From contig VWZP01005658.1 of the NCBI GenBank assembly GCA_013396995.1, positions 4,292,352-4,356,351 on the forward strand: a stretch of 64,000 nucleotides of DNA, in the 5' to 3' direction. Source of the DNA: Dicaeum eximium. Its lineage: Eukaryota > Chordata > Aves > Passeriformes > Dicaeidae. Shown piece by piece: positions 48,346-62,400 of this stretch (position 1 is the stretch's first letter; each line of letters begins with the position of its first letter). The position numbers were made by a program, and so were the translations under genes. The notes under the pieces were generated by a model. The model had not been told where the DNA came from and made no database searches. It saw only the letters and a program-made list of their open reading frames with translations.

Positions 48346-49795
48346 ACGGCACTAATACTAATCTAATGTTTGACTTCTTGGAGCTCTTCAGAAGAAACTG
48401 GCAGCTAAAATTTGCAGGTGTGTTCATAGATAAATTCTTAAACCAATATTGTAATTTCCTCATGACTCTCCTTTATTGTAACTTTGATGTAAATTGGTTT
48501 GTTCACACAGTCAGATTTGCTGGCTTGCCTAGACCTGAGGGTAGATCTGGTAACCTAAGTCATGAACTTAAGATAGCAGTACCGCAGAAAAGGTTGCATT
48601 TTTCAAGGTGTTTTTCTTTGTGTGTTGTAAGATTTAAGCACAACTGATCTGTCTCTTCATGGTCAACACTGAGTTATCTCTCACTAGCATGGAGTAATGA
48701 ATAATGACTAACACCAGCTACTCCTTAGGAAGTAAAACTCTTCCTCAAAACAGAGCTGGGCTCTTTCCAATTGCATACTTCCGTTGAAGAGTGGATTTCA
48801 CAACATAAATGCAGCCTCAGTGATACAAATATTAACATCCTGCTTTTCCTGAGTGGGTGTGACTTGAATGCCTAATCAAAACAGTGGTAGTTTGGCTAGT
48901 TTTGGTGAGGGACAGCTCACAAAATTATACAGTTGTTATATCTGTGTAACTTGTAGTTTGGTTCTAACATTTCACCAGCCTTAGAAAAAAAACCTGACAT
49001 CCTAAACCACAGCTGACTGAACCAGGAAGTGTCCCTCTGCTTCTGTGAAAGGACACCTTAACTGAGGGAAGGACAGTAAGGGTACAGCAGGCATTCGGCT
49101 TCTTGGAAAGATGTTCCTCTACTTCCATGTTGACTGTTTCTCCTTGTAACACTGAAAGGAAGTGGGGGAGAGAGAATGGGAATATGAAAAAACGAGATCA
49201 AAAACAGACGTGAAGCTTCGTGCAGATGCCGGGGTTAGGGAGGGTGTGAAAGCCGCAGGGCGTAGGTGGGCTCGCTGGAAGCAGGTATGGCAGCTCCTCA
49301 AACTCGGGAGCGAACATCATCTACGTGTGCCAGCTTCCCAGCACGGCGTCCCTGCGACGTGCGACTGCTTCATCTTTGACAAGTGTAACTTGAATAACAA
49401 CTTTTACTGCTCTGTCCCTGCTTTTGAGGAGTGGGGATGGCTGGTGCTCCTGTCTGCCAGTTTTACATCTGAGAACATTAAGCATCACCTAATCGGTTAA
49501 AGATCATTTTCTGTATTCTTTTAAACGATCAGATATCTACAATGTATTGCTGTCCTTCACTGCAAACTAGAGACTGCAACATGTTCCTGTTCACTCTGAT
49601 TCACTCTACTTCAGAATATGATCCGCTGTAGTTCAAAAACTATTCTTGGACTAAGGTTCGGTAAGAAAACAAAGCACGCACACTTGATAGTCCTTGACAG
49701 GAAAACCTGCGGTTTGCGTTTCTCCTTCGAAGACTCCTTTGAGTCTCGCCCACGAGTTACTTCCTCTATCTACAAGTGAATCACACTGGAAAGCA
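48346..49795. other. Intergenic DNA between PPP1R2 and ACAP2
   Basis: No coding exon supported. CpG dinucleotides become frequent at about 49200-49380, ahead of the main island, with a donor-like gcag|gtatgg near 49283, so an upstream non-coding exon is possible but unproven. Confidence 0.5.
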
Positions 49796-50351
49796 CCCGG
49801 AGCTGGAGCTTTCTTCCCGCCCGTGGCACCCTCCGCGGGGTCCCGTGAGAGTCCGAGCCAGCCGCGGCGTGTCCGTGTGAGCCCGTCCCGCCGCGGCTCG
49901 GTGGGGCCGAGCCTGAGGGGCGGAGCCCGCCTGAGGGACGCGGGCCGCTCTCGACCGGGTGCTCAGGTGCCCGGCCGGGCCTTCCCGCGCGTCTCACCCC
50001 CGAGGGAGAGATCCCCCCGTTTAATGAGAGCTGTAATTCAAAAAACCTCCAGGTACCGACACGGGGCTGTGCAGGGCCCGGCGCCACACAGCCCGCCTCG
50101 CCCGCCCCCGGCCGCGTCACGGCGGCGAACGCGGGGCGGGCCGGGCTGCGCCCNGGGGCGGGAGCAATCGCTGCGCTGCCGGCGGTTGGCTGCACCTTCC
50201 GGGCGGCCACGCTTATTGGGTGCCTGCCTACTGAGCCCACCTCTCTCGCGTTGTGATTGGTCGGCGCGCCCCCCCATCGCGGGCGGTCGCTGCTGGCTGC
50301 CCGGGCCGTCAGTCGCGGCCGGGCGNCGGAGGCAGCGGCGCACCCGCCACC

Positions 50352-50404
50352 ATGAAGGTGACTGTGGACTTCGAGGAGTGCCTGAAGGACTCGCCGCGCT
50401 TCAG
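50352..50404 (+). CDS. ACAP2: ACAP2 first coding exon (ARF6 GTPase-activating protein, BAR-PH-ArfGAP-ankyrin)
   Basis: The ATG in a perfect gccaccATG context opens MKVTVDFEECLKDSPRF plus two bases of the next codon, then the donor AG|GTGCCG. Human ACAP2 starts with the same residues apart from one conservative change (Met3 to Val). This is the beginning of the BAR domain, which senses membrane curvature. The full protein, about 780 residues, has BAR, PH, ArfGAP zinc finger and ankyrin repeats and turns off ARF6 on endosomes and the plasma membrane. Only this exon falls in the window; the paralog ACAP3 or ACAP1 is less likely because of the synteny with PPP1R2. Confidence 0.95.
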
Positions 50405-53400
50405 GTGCCGCCGAGAAGGGGCCGGGCCGGGGTCGTGCCGGGGGACAGGAAGCGGGGCCGGCTGTGTGCGGGGCGGGGCGGCCGCCGGGGGGCGGGGGGG
50501 GGAGGGGGGGGGGGGNCAGCCGGCCTTGAGTGGAGGGGCAGGCAGGGGCTGCGTGCGCCCTGCCGCGGTGTGCGGGCTCTGGGCAGGGGCGTGTGGGAAG
50601 GGCAGGGAGAAGGGGCAGCGTGTGCGGTGCGCGGGGCTGGGCGGGCTCTGCGGAGGCAGCGCCGTGTGCCGGGCGCGCTGCTGCGGTCACTCCGGGTGAG
50701 GAGGGGGTGAATGGTGGCGGGCGGCGGTGCAGGGAGCGCTTGTGGGCCGAAGCAGTGTCAGCTGAGACTCGGGCTCAGGAGGGTGAACTCTTTGGTGGTC
50801 TGTCTTCGGTTCGTCAGAGTTGTGCTCACACTTCAGTTCCCAGGGTCTCCTGCTTGAGTCTGTTGCCTGGTCCGTGTTCGGTGTGGCCGCTGTTGGGGTG
50901 CCAGTAGCAAACAGGCTCAGTATCGTGTTACTTCCTGTTGTCACAGCAAGGCATGCACTCCTTTGTTTTTCCCCAGTCGAGTGACCAGTTGTCTATCATT
51001 GCTGTAGGGTTACTTCTGCTTATGGCAGGTAACATTTTCCTCAGTCTTTCCTTATGTTTTTACCCATTCTGTATATGTCTTTTACACCGTTGTATCTAAT
51101 CAACATAACTGTGCCTCTCTGTGGGATGTGTGGCTGGTCTGTGCCTACATACCCCCAGTTTCTGTGCCTGGTATTACCCTGCTGGATGGTGGAGATGCAA
51201 ACAGCTCCATGACGTTATGTGTCACTGCTGTGCCCCTCCTGTCCCATGCCAAGCTCATATCTGGAGCGCCTGTGGCTCTGTGGTGAGCTCTGGATGTAAG
51301 GGAAATAGTACTGCTGTTTCTCTGCTCTCTGGCCGTATGTTCACGCCTCCTCTTTGTATCAGCTTTAGCAATCCTGTGGTTTCTGGGATGTAGAGGAAGT
51401 TGGAGAAGGAAGGTTGGTTGAATGGCTTACCCTTGGCAGAAGTTGGAGTTCCTGTTCTTCCCTCCTGTGCTCCTGCCTCTGCTGCCAGTTTGTTGCTGGC
51501 TGCTTCTCCCACGGGTTTTTTGGTGACTGTGACGTGTGTTGTTGGATCCCTCAGTGAGCTGGGTGCCCTGGCAGAAGAGACTGGATGGTTCTCTGCCAGG
51601 TTAGTGAGTTGTGTCAGCATCTCAGTGGGTGTGAGACCTACTAAAGCTTATGGGGAGTAGAGAGAGGAAACTTCACTGCCAGAAGCAAGGCTAGAGGAAG
51701 GCAGTGGAGAGTGAGACCTCCCTTAGGGCAGCAGGGAACTTTTACATTGGTTTAGCTGTTTCACAGAACTGTGTCCTGAACTGGACATGCTTGCTCGTGT
51801 ATATACATTCTGACATGACTGTATTTAGTGCTGGTCCATCCCATTTGGTGACAATGCAGTTGTAGATTGGCATAATTTAACCACAGAAATATACCAGTAG
51901 TTGCGTTATTTTAATTACTCATACCTGCTGAAGTACTAAATACACTCAAACAAACAAGTTGTGACTGAAATTTGTGAGCATAGGTGTGCTGCTGTTTCTT
52001 CAAGATAAGTCATACTAGTTCATTTGAATTCACTTTGTAGCATTCTCCTTTTGCCCCTCTTGATTCCTTTCCTTCATGGAAAAGAAACTGGAGAAAACCC
52101 TTTGTTAGGGTCTTCTAGTACCTCACGGTCTTTTTCCCATTCTGATACTACTACCTTTGAATAAATTGCAGAAAACCTTATGGTGTATTCACATGATGCC
52201 AGCAAAACATCCTTCCAACCTTTAACTGATAGGAAATGGTTAAAATTGCAAGGCAGAATTCCTGTAGTATTTCTGAAGAAGTTCATATCTTTCATTATTA
52301 GTCATCAATATTTGCTGTTATAATTTTGGTTATTCTTAGTGTTCGCATAAATTACCCAACCCAAACAGTAGAAACCTTCTGAATGAAGGTTACTGCAGTG
52401 GTTTTATCGAGGGATGATAGACACACTAATGTAGAGCAAGGTTGTGACAAAGTCCTATGTTCTTGCAGGGGGTAGTGTGGACATGAAGCAGCTTCTTGCT
52501 CTGTGTTCCTTGTAGCCAAGCTGAGCTGCAGCTCTCTCCTGACCTTGATGAGCAGGAGGGTGTAGCCTCTATCCTTCCTGTCAGTGTACTTGTCAGAGCT
52601 GTTAAATAAAACTGTTGGGAGGTATGTAGTGAATAGAAATGTCACAGGTTACTTTCTTATGGTCGTGGCGATAACTGGGAGGACATGGGTGAATCAGAGT
52701 TCCTGAGTCACTGAATCTGTTTTCATGGGGAACTATTTAAATCTTTCAAAACATGCTACTACAGGCAGCTTCAGCCACATGGCTTTCTTTCTTGCTTATC
52801 TATTTCTCATGAAGTTCATGTTGATATTTCTTGGCTTTGAGATTTAATTGGGCCCCAAATCACAGAACCTCAGGTCTGTTTCCTTGCTTAAAGTGCCGAT
52901 TGTAGCTGTTGAAGTGCTGATATGTGATTAGATAATAATGGCTATAAAGGTTCACATCAGTAGTATGATGAGTTATTTCATAGCAAGGCATACTGTTGGG
53001 GTTTTTTTTACCCTCCAGATAATGATAAATCTCTGAATTATAAAACTTGAAGCAGTAATGTCTTATTGCATCACTAGATTTATAAACTTAAAACATGCCA
53101 AATCAGTTTGGAGTTGGAGACTTGATGTTTAGAAACTGATTTTTAAGGTAGTGGGAAAGGCTATGAGTTCAGGCACACTTTTGCAAATGTGTAGTCATGG
53201 TTTTTTTTCTAAACCTCCTTTGAAAATAATCTCGCTGAAATTCACATGCTTTTCTGTCATGATCCCCTCTCCTAAAACATGGACAGACCAAAGATCTAGT
53301 GAGGAAATGCATTTGCAGTTTGTGTCAATGACTTCCCATCAAATGAAGAAGTTGGCTGAGGAGGGGCCTTAGAGCCGTCCTTGAACAATAAGAACTGAGC

Positions 53401-56400
53401 TGTGCTGGCAAGTTCTGTGGGTATATTCATGCATTCCTGCAGTAGTTTTTAAATATGCAAATAGCATTGTGAAGTTCTTTCTCCTTTAAGCAATGAAAGT
53501 TAAAGTTCCAGAGTTTAATGGAACAGGCTTCAACATTGCTGTTTCATTTTGATTTTTTCTTCTTCTACCTGTAGAACGTTTTTTCGCAATAAAGTCTCAC
53601 TGTAGCAACCGCGTGAATCATTGGAACTCAGTTACTAGAAAGGAGAAGCATTTTAAGTGATGTGGAAATACAGCTGCTCTTAGTAGCAGTTTACAATTTT
53701 GATAAAGAACAGATAATAGAAAAAGCAAAATTCAACTGCTTGCAATTTGTGCAATTGTAGAACTCTCATCAAAAACATTCAGGCTGATCCAGTCTGTAAA
53801 AATGCTTTAATAAAAAACTTTGTGGTTTTGAGATAATTTCTTTGTCCTTATCTGTCACTGTTGCCAAAGTTTAAATTTTTTTGCATTTAAATTTCTATTC
53901 ATTTCCTGAGACTCCAGCTGCAGAACAGATGATGGGTGCATGAGGTGGATCAAAATATAAATGAAACTGTTGTCAATTACCTTTCTCAGTAAAAGTATTC
54001 TCGGGTAGTTTCTGGCTAGAACTGTGGTTACAGTGTATTCCCTTCAAAGGGACTCATCTGAGGAGAGTCTTCCATCTTGCCTGAGCTCAAGCCCTGCTCT
54101 GGTGGCAGGCCTGTGGTGTGAGGCTGCCTTGTCACTGAGTTCCCTGCTATGTGCTGGCTTTCTTCTCCTGTGGCTTTGGCCCTACTCTGTGTGGGGCCAG
54201 ATCAGGTGCACCTTGTACTTGTCCAGGGGTTGCAGGTTGAAGAGTCACTTGTGCCACTTTCTGGCTTTCTAGATTTATTATGTATTTTTTCCTCTCTTCT
54301 TTTGCCTTGTGTAACCAAAGGTTTGTCGCTAAGTGTCTGTTTCCCAAGTAACAGTAAACGTTTTGTCACTTAAACTCTGATTAATATAAGAAAGCGACTT
54401 ATTTAACCTATTTGGAGTATGGTGTGTTCAGTAGTCAGAGAAATTATCCAAAGTGCCTAACCCACATGCTTTGGTCTGCTTTTACCTTCTGGAGAAAATG
54501 TAGAAATAGGAACATCAGGAGAGCTGTTCCTTCAGTGCTGAGTTCCAGTGGGAAGGGTGCTGGGGGGCAGCTGCTTCCCAGCCTGCTGTGAGTGGCAGCA
54601 AAGCCCAAGTGCCCTGAACCGAGCTCAGCCCGGGTTCGTGGCTCAGCCCGGGTTTGTAGCTCAGCAAAGGAAAAAGTTTAAGGCTCTGCTGAAATCACTG
54701 AGGCGGCTCCTGGGCTGAGCTCAGCCACAGTGCCAGTGTGAAGAGGAACAGGACCAAGAACCCTGCATACAGAATCTGTTTGTTTTGCTCAGACTTACCT
54801 AGCTGTTTTAGAACAAATTTCCAAGGAAATGTTTGGTCTGGGCTTTCTGCCCTTGCTCTTTGGGACTGAAAAGCAAGTTTGTAACGTACTTGGCAAGGGA
54901 GGACGGAAAGAATTGCAGAAGAATAGGAAAAAAGATACAATAAGTCAAAAGAAAAAGCTGCCAAGCATTTGCTTGTGAGTTTGTATTCAGCATTTTTATA
55001 CTTACGTGGTTGATAATGTTTCTAATTTCCTGTATGAGACTGCAGAAGTGAATTTTTGTAGCTGCAGTGACGTGGAGGACAGTCTTGGTGGGTGTCAGTA
55101 AGTTACACGTGTACAACATCCATGTCCATGCTGCTGGGAGTCTGGTGGAGTTAAACTTTGTTAAACTGATTCTAGATGTCTAATTCTGTGCTTTTGTGGA
55201 GATTGCAGTGATTGTCCTGTTCTACTCAGGCTCTAGTCAATGGATTTATTTGTAAATCTGTAACTATGCCTTTTAAATGTACATTAAGAAAAATTATTGA
55301 CTTAAAGAAAGGGGGATATATTTAAGCATAGTGTGCAATGTTAGAGCTTTTTTTTTGAGGGAAATCATTCAAGAATAAAGAAGGTTCATTGAAGATCACT
55401 CTGAAATACATCTCTGAAAAATCTCTCACTCTGAAATATTTTAAATCTGAAAAAACTTAGTAGTTAATTGTTAACAATCCTTCCCAATGGAGATTAGAGA
55501 AGTGTGTCCTGAAATCAGGATGTGTTCATTTGGTTATTGCATGTAAATTTTAAAAACAAAAGCAAGTTGGCTGGCACAGTTACGAATACCAAAGGATAGG
55601 GTTATTAATGGTGATTCTTTTTCTTTGTTGTTTGATTATGATTTACATTAAGAAAAGCAAACTTTAAAATCTTAACTATATCTCAAATTGCTAATAGGAA
55701 CTTAAAATGTTAACTTCCTCAGTTTTGGTCTTCTTACATTTTTATCTGGAAGTGTTGAAAAAAACCCCACAGTGAGAAGGGAGCTTATAGTGGAAGTAGT
55801 GACAAAATCTGCACATTTTCATAACATTGCTGTAGCACAGCAGCAGGATGGTTGCTGAAGAACTGATGTTAATTAAGCCTGTACAACTGATCTTTAATGA
55901 GTACTTGCAGAATTAGAAGGACAGCTTATTTATATGTGTGTGCAATGGAACTGTAATTATACAAGTCCTCACAGTCTTTCAGGTTTTAAATATAGATTTG
56001 AAGAGGTTTAGTTCTTTAGCCTGGAGTGTCTCCTTTATGTTGGCTAAGCACATCTCATGTAATTACACTAAGAACTGAAGTTATGGAGATGGTAGTTTTA
56101 TATTTTTTGGGAGGGGAGGAATAGCAATGTTAAAATCTCTGGAAAACAGGGTCAGTAAATAGAATATTCTTTGGGAAGGTGGCAACTATAAAATAGAAAC
56201 CCATATCTTGTGCTAGATGGACTTTTTGGTGGCTCTGTTTTTTCACTGTACATATTTGTGAAACTGTTGGCCTCTGAATAGCAAATGTGCTGATTTCAGC
56301 AATGTTTGCAGCGTCCTGTGATCCTTTTTCAGGCTTAGCTTCTTGACAACCTTGTATTCAGAACCACAGAATTTAGTCAGCATTTCTCCTGTTCTTACTT

Positions 56401-59400
56401 CGTGCAGTGAACAATATGGCTTAAATTATTGCTAACTTTTCACTAGAGCCAATAATTCTAAAAATTTTCCAAAGCAAACTCTGTTCTTATAACCTGTTTT
56501 GGGAGAAAAAAGGAAAGGAAAAAGTTTAATTTCCATTGGCTACAGAAATTACTGTTTACAGACAAGAACCCTTTGTCTTAGTCTTGATGCAGGCCTCGCT
56601 GCCTGAATCAGTTTAGTATCTCAAGGTGATGCAAATGCAGAAGTGTCATGTTTACATAGGCAGGAAATGGAAGAATAAATTCTGAGTAATTTGGGTACTT
56701 TTTTTTTTCCTCTCACTTGTACATGCATGATTAATTTTAAAAACACATGTAGAAGTTTAAACTGTGTAAATGCATTTGTGATCTCTGTGAGCAGATACTG
56801 CTGTTTTGAGATTTAGATATTCCTGTGAGTTTAGGTAGTGATTTAGGTGCTTTGCTTTTTGTTAGTGGCAGGTTTGTAACAAGAGTAATGGCTAAAGTTG
56901 CTGTCTGCAATGGAAGACCATGAGGAGGACATGCAGATTAGTGTGTGGGCTGTAATGTTATTTTACTACAGGCAGGGGTTTTCCATACTTCTGTGTGAGG
57001 CAATGTAAATCCTGGCTTTGTTGTCATTCTTTCATATGACTAAAAGATTAGATTATGAACATGAGAAATAATAGATATTATCATTATGATCATAAACTGG
57101 ATGATTTTAAAAAGTCCAGTAGACTCAAACATTGTTTTGCCTTCCTGATAATCTTTTCAAGAGGATTCCTTGTGTGTGTGGAACCATAATGATTTTATGG
57201 TTCATGTTTACTTTATAAATATTAAAAGTGGCCAGGTCTAGAGTAAATAAGTTGTTGTTGTGATGTGCTGACTGTGTGAGGAGCAATCTAATTTATGGAG
57301 TGATGTCATGTATACATTTTCAAATTGATAAGACACAATGATAGACTAAGAAAATAATTTATTGCAAAATAGTTCCTTTTTTGAATGAGAGGAGATTTTG
57401 AACAGAGAAGATGCCTGTCAGATGGCTGGTAAACTTACTTGTTTAAGTTGCATACTAGTGGCATGAGTCTTTCTGTAAATCAGGATTCCTTTTTGATGTT
57501 TTAAGTTATCTATTTGATATTTTAAGACTGCAGTATTCAGGCACAATACCCTTGGATAATTTTTGTAGTTCACATTTCAATATTAATGGGCATTGGAATA
57601 GCTGTATTGTGGTTTTGGACAAGAATCTGACAGTAGGTGCAGATGCACAAACTACCTTTGCATTTCATGAGTTTGTGATCTACCTTCAGCAACAGTCATT
57701 AAAGGAAGACCTCTGCTTACACTTTTGTTTTGATGAACATAAAGCAGAGCTAGTGAGAATTTGCATGAAGTTTCTAAGTTGGATATAATACAAAAAAATT
57801 GAAGTAGTCACATGTAGTGAAATGTATTCATCTGCTAAAATTTTAAAAACCATATTCTATGCAAGACAGTTGCAGACTTCCATTTTTGTGTGCTAGATGT
57901 TAATTTAAGTAGGAACACATGCATATCAAACACACCTTTCTGTGCATTTGAAATATTCTAGTCTTCAATTTCTAGTGATCTTGTAGTTACTGTTAAAAAT
58001 ATGTATAACTTAGGTAATGCTGGAGATCACATAACAGATTTTAGCGTCCTGATATTTAGAATGACACATTGTAGATGGAAATTTGAATTCAATCCTTTGG
58101 AACAAAGGAAAAGTACGATGTATTCAGAGTTCTGGCCATGAATGTTATCCCTTCTGCCTGTCAAAAAAGAGATGTGGAATATGACCTGGGAGATGGGGTT
58201 TGTGTTTCTGCTCCTGTGGACTCTCCCCAGGGAGGCCCTGACCCCCTTCAGTCCCTGCGCTGTGGTCAGACAGGGACCCCTCCCTGCTTGGCACAGAGCT
58301 GGTGGCTGGTGTGAGTCTGTGCTGCAAGTCCTCTCCCACCCTCTGATGCCTTCCTGGATTCTAGGTCTCCAGTGGCTCCCTTGCTGCTCAAGCTGCTGGT
58401 CAGTGGGAAATAATGAGTGTCTGAATGTTGGTAATTTTTGGCATAAAAAGATGTAGTTTTAGTGGGGTTTGGGGAGTTTTAAGTGCTTTGTGTAAGTGAT
58501 CAGACTCAGCATTTGACTGGATTCTTGTGATAAACTTCAATGTAAAGAACATGTGGTGTTATAACAATGCTATTGGCTCTATAAAACATGCTGTTCTTAT
58601 TATACTTTTGGTTTAAGATAACACAAATAAAAACTAATGAGTGAAGAGGAAAAATAATGTAGTTGCAGCCGTGTTGGGCCTTGTGCTCCTAACTGGCACT
58701 AGCAAAGGCACTGTAAAGCCTCACAGGCCAACTGGAAATGGAGCTGACATCTTTCCTAGACTTCATGCACCATTCATGTAAGCTGGAGTTCCTGTCTATA
58801 GAAAGTGTTTAGTAAATAATGACCTAGGCCCCTTCCTTAAACAGGAAAAGGAGAATGCATCTCATCTGCTGTGTACCATCCCTCCTCTTAAGCCAGATCT
58901 TAGGCTTAGGCTCCTTACAACTACTAATCTTCGTTAAGATTTGATCCCAAGCAGCTCTTGGTTTGTTTTAGCCATATGTGTCAGGATAAGGTGAACTGCA
59001 CCTTGGAAATCAGGTGTTTCTGCTCTGTCATTTCCAAAGGTGCTTTAGCTGACTAATTCAGGTATCTGTGCATACATACCAGTATTTGATCAGATAAGGC
59101 ACATAGCAATGATAGAACCATTGCATTGGCTTTGCCAGACAGGGTTGCTGTTAAGGATAAAAACTGTTCAGGATGACTGAGAAATCTGATGTTTCATTGA
59201 GGATGCAGCTTCTGGCTGAATTTGTGTGTTGCTAAATTGGACTCTGTTTAAAAAGACTACACACATTTACACACCTTCTCTGTGGGATTATTCCTTAAAA
59301 GAATCTACAGGATTATTCTTCAGAAGAATCTCCAGTTTGTGGAGAAGGATATTTGAAAGTATTCCTTTAACTTCATTTCTTTTGTTAAATGTCTGATTTT

Positions 59401-62400
59401 GAAGACTCTGCCTATTTATTCTATCCTACTTGATTTATCCCAGAAAGAATGATGAAAAATGACAAGGGACATTGAATGTGCCTACTATTACAAAATATCC
59501 ACTGTATTGTAAATATCAGTTTTGCAAGATTTTGTTTGAAAATATTTGCAGTTGATTTGAAATTAAAAACCTTTAACATGTAATAATTAAAGGGTATGTA
59601 AGCTTCTATTTGGTTGAAAAATAGGTTACCTGTAGTTAGCTTTGATAGATGAATGAAATCCTAGGGTCTTTAAAATCTCTTGATGACTAAAAGTAGTGGG
59701 AGAAAAGATACTAAATGTACCCAAAGGAGTTCCAGGGCTGTGGGTGTACCACATGCATTTTGTAGTTTTTCTGTTATAAAGTTCCAAATGCTTTTTTTTC
59801 TTTAATAGTTTCTCATTATCATTTGAAAGGGATCAGGAGGAAAGGCAACTGGCCTTTCCAAATGTAAAAACAGTAAATTTGAGGAAAACATGAGTACACT
59901 ATATTTCTCCATTGTTCTGCTCTAATGCTTAGGCACTCTTTTGGTTTGAGATGGTATTCATTTGACTGGCTGCTTCAGTGCAAATGCATGAAGAGGGAAC
60001 AAACTGCTTTTTGCAGTATGCAGGACCAATAAAACTGCACAATACAACTCTTAATTTAAATGTAAAATGCGCTTTAGGTTACTGAGCATGAGATCCATAT
60101 ATGTATATTCACCTAATATCGCAATAAAAAATTCAGGTTCAGAATTTGTCTGTTACAACAAAGCTGCAGTCTTCTCTCTGATTGTCAAATAGAGCATTTG
60201 TGAAAGGGTATTACTGAAATATTCAACTTCTGAAATGGACAAAAAGGGTAAATACTTGCTGAGGACTCAGTCTTCATAGCAAATCTGAAACTTTGCTCAG
60301 GTTTCAGTAAAGAAGATCCACCTGATAAAACTGGAACTGTAGACAGCTGATGGTCATCAGCTCTTCTGAAACGTGGTGAGCTCTGGTTACAAAGACTTTG
60401 CCAGCTTATGCTGGTTTGTACACAGAGTGCTCCTCTAACTATCATATAAGGTTTAAATTAGCAACTAAGGGAGTTACAAAAAGAAAGGGATGGATATCAC
60501 CTAATTTTTCTGAAATTGAAGTAAACACAAGATGCATGTTAAGATTATATGGTATCTCTTTGTTTAATTGCACAGTACTCAGACCTTTAGTTGCGTGTAC
60601 TTTACACAGGGTTTCCTGTGTTGGTGGTTAAGTGCTGCTGTATCAGTTCTGAGCATATTGATCCTGAGAATGCCATGCTGGGGCTATGTAGTGATATTTA
60701 CTCTTTCTGCGTTGGCTGCAGATGAGGTACATAAGGGGTATCTTTCTAAATCAGGGATTGGAATCTTCACTGTTGTTCAGATTGTTATTACTTACACCTT
60801 TTGTAAGCAAAGGTGACAGGACTCCTTAGCTTGTGACTGGTAACTCCAGATCTTGAGGCTAACAGGGTGTATTTGTTAGATGTCCTATCTTGTATCTTTT
60901 GCAGTTGGTTGCTTGATGGTTATATTTATGCTTCCACTTCCTGACCTTACTACATACTTGAGTTTTCAAATGTTGAAATCCTTCATTCCATCTGCTGCTT
61001 CTGTGTTCAAGATCCTGGGTAGTTGCTGAGATTTAAAAGATTAAAGCAGCTCTGTGATGTTGGCAAATTTTCAGCAGCAAGGCTTCTGTACAACACCATC
61101 AGTTCCTTGAGCTCCTTTCTGCTGCCCTTTTTTTTTGTTGCATGATCTTGATACCGTACTCCTACTTCCTTATCTGGGAGTAAGTCCTCCTAGAAAGCTT
61201 TTGACCCAATTTTGGATGTTGGAATCACTGGTCAAGAATTGTGCAGGACACGTATTGTGAAGTGGCGCCTTCTTACCAACTTGCAGTGAAATTCTTTTCT
61301 GTGAAGCTTTCAAGGTCACCATTGTGCCCCCATCTTGTTAACAGCTGTCTTCTGATAAACAAAGCACTGAAGTTGAAAGATGAAGAAAATCCTGCTTCTC
61401 AGACTCTTTGTGGAGGAAAGGTTGCTGATTTCTGGCTTAGGCTTACTGTCAGGTTCTCCTGGGCTAGAAAAAGCTTAGGAGAAAAATATTAGGTGAAACC
61501 ACTGGGAAAATAGCACTGTTAGGCATTACTGGCAATTTACTGCAAAAGAGTAGTGAGAGAAAAAGTTTAAAAATTTAGGTCCAGGAGGTAGCACAGAAGT
61601 CCTTATAGTTTGTGTGTGATATACTGGGTGATACAGACTGTGAAATGCTAGTGCAAGTTTAGAGTAATGAGTTTGGCTTCCAGATGTGTATGTTAAGGGC
61701 AATAAAACTTGTTCCTTTTTGAAGACTGATTTGTTTATAATGTTCATTATCTCTGAGCTCTGTGTAGTCTAGCAGCAAAGAGCAAATTAAGTGTACGTCT
61801 TAAAAGGATTTGTCCTGCTTGTTATATCAGACCATATGAATTATTGAGGAGAAACTAAACTTTGTAGGTGCAGAGATACCGACAAGCAGACTGTTGCTTT
61901 AATAATGTTATTAATTCAGTAAATACCCTTGCTTTATTTCATTTGATTATTTCCTAAGAGAAGTCTGACTTGAGAGGAGAGGAGGAATGATCCTTTTAAT
62001 ATTGAGGACTTGATTCCTGTGTCTCCAGGGAAATTTGAAATGCAGAGAGTGCTTGCTATGTACCTGAAAACTTGCCTTATCAACATCACAATCTTCTATT
62101 CAGGAAATCTATTTCCCCATTTCAATCCCCCAAGCTCATAGAAAATTTCTAGGATTTCAGGGTGGGGGTTCAACTTTCTGATTAAAAGCCATACTGTTCA
62201 TGTAGGGCATGTAAAAGTTTTTCCAAACTATTGCTAAAATGTTGTGTGGCAATGACTGAAGAATAAATAATGTAAGGAGTACTAGCATGAATAAGGAATT
62301 TTGTCTTAGTAAGTCAGGGAGAGTTCATCATCTGTTCCTCAGTATGGAGGGGCTCTGTGCCAATGGGGAAAAACTCTGCAGTGCTAAAACAGGACTTCAA

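Larger units (their letters stand above)
49796..50775. promoter_or_regulatory. ACAP2: CpG island, ACAP2 promoter
   Basis: A 1-kb stretch dense in CpG and GC surrounds the start of ACAP2. Inverted CCAAT boxes (ATTGG) lie at 50215-50219 and 50256-50260, 41 bases apart, and an ETS-type cttccgg at 50196-50202. There is no TATA box. Three single Ns (50154, 50326, 50516) mark positions where the assembly failed in GC-rich sequence. The open frames here on both strands come from the lack of stop codons in GC-rich DNA. Confidence 0.85.

Noticed and set aside
49770..50690. 306-codon minus-strand and 338-codon plus-strand frames in the CpG island
   Set aside because: GC-rich DNA has few stop codons; the products are Arg/Pro/Gly/Ala-rich, hold N positions and have no domain. 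The real coding part is only 50352-50404.
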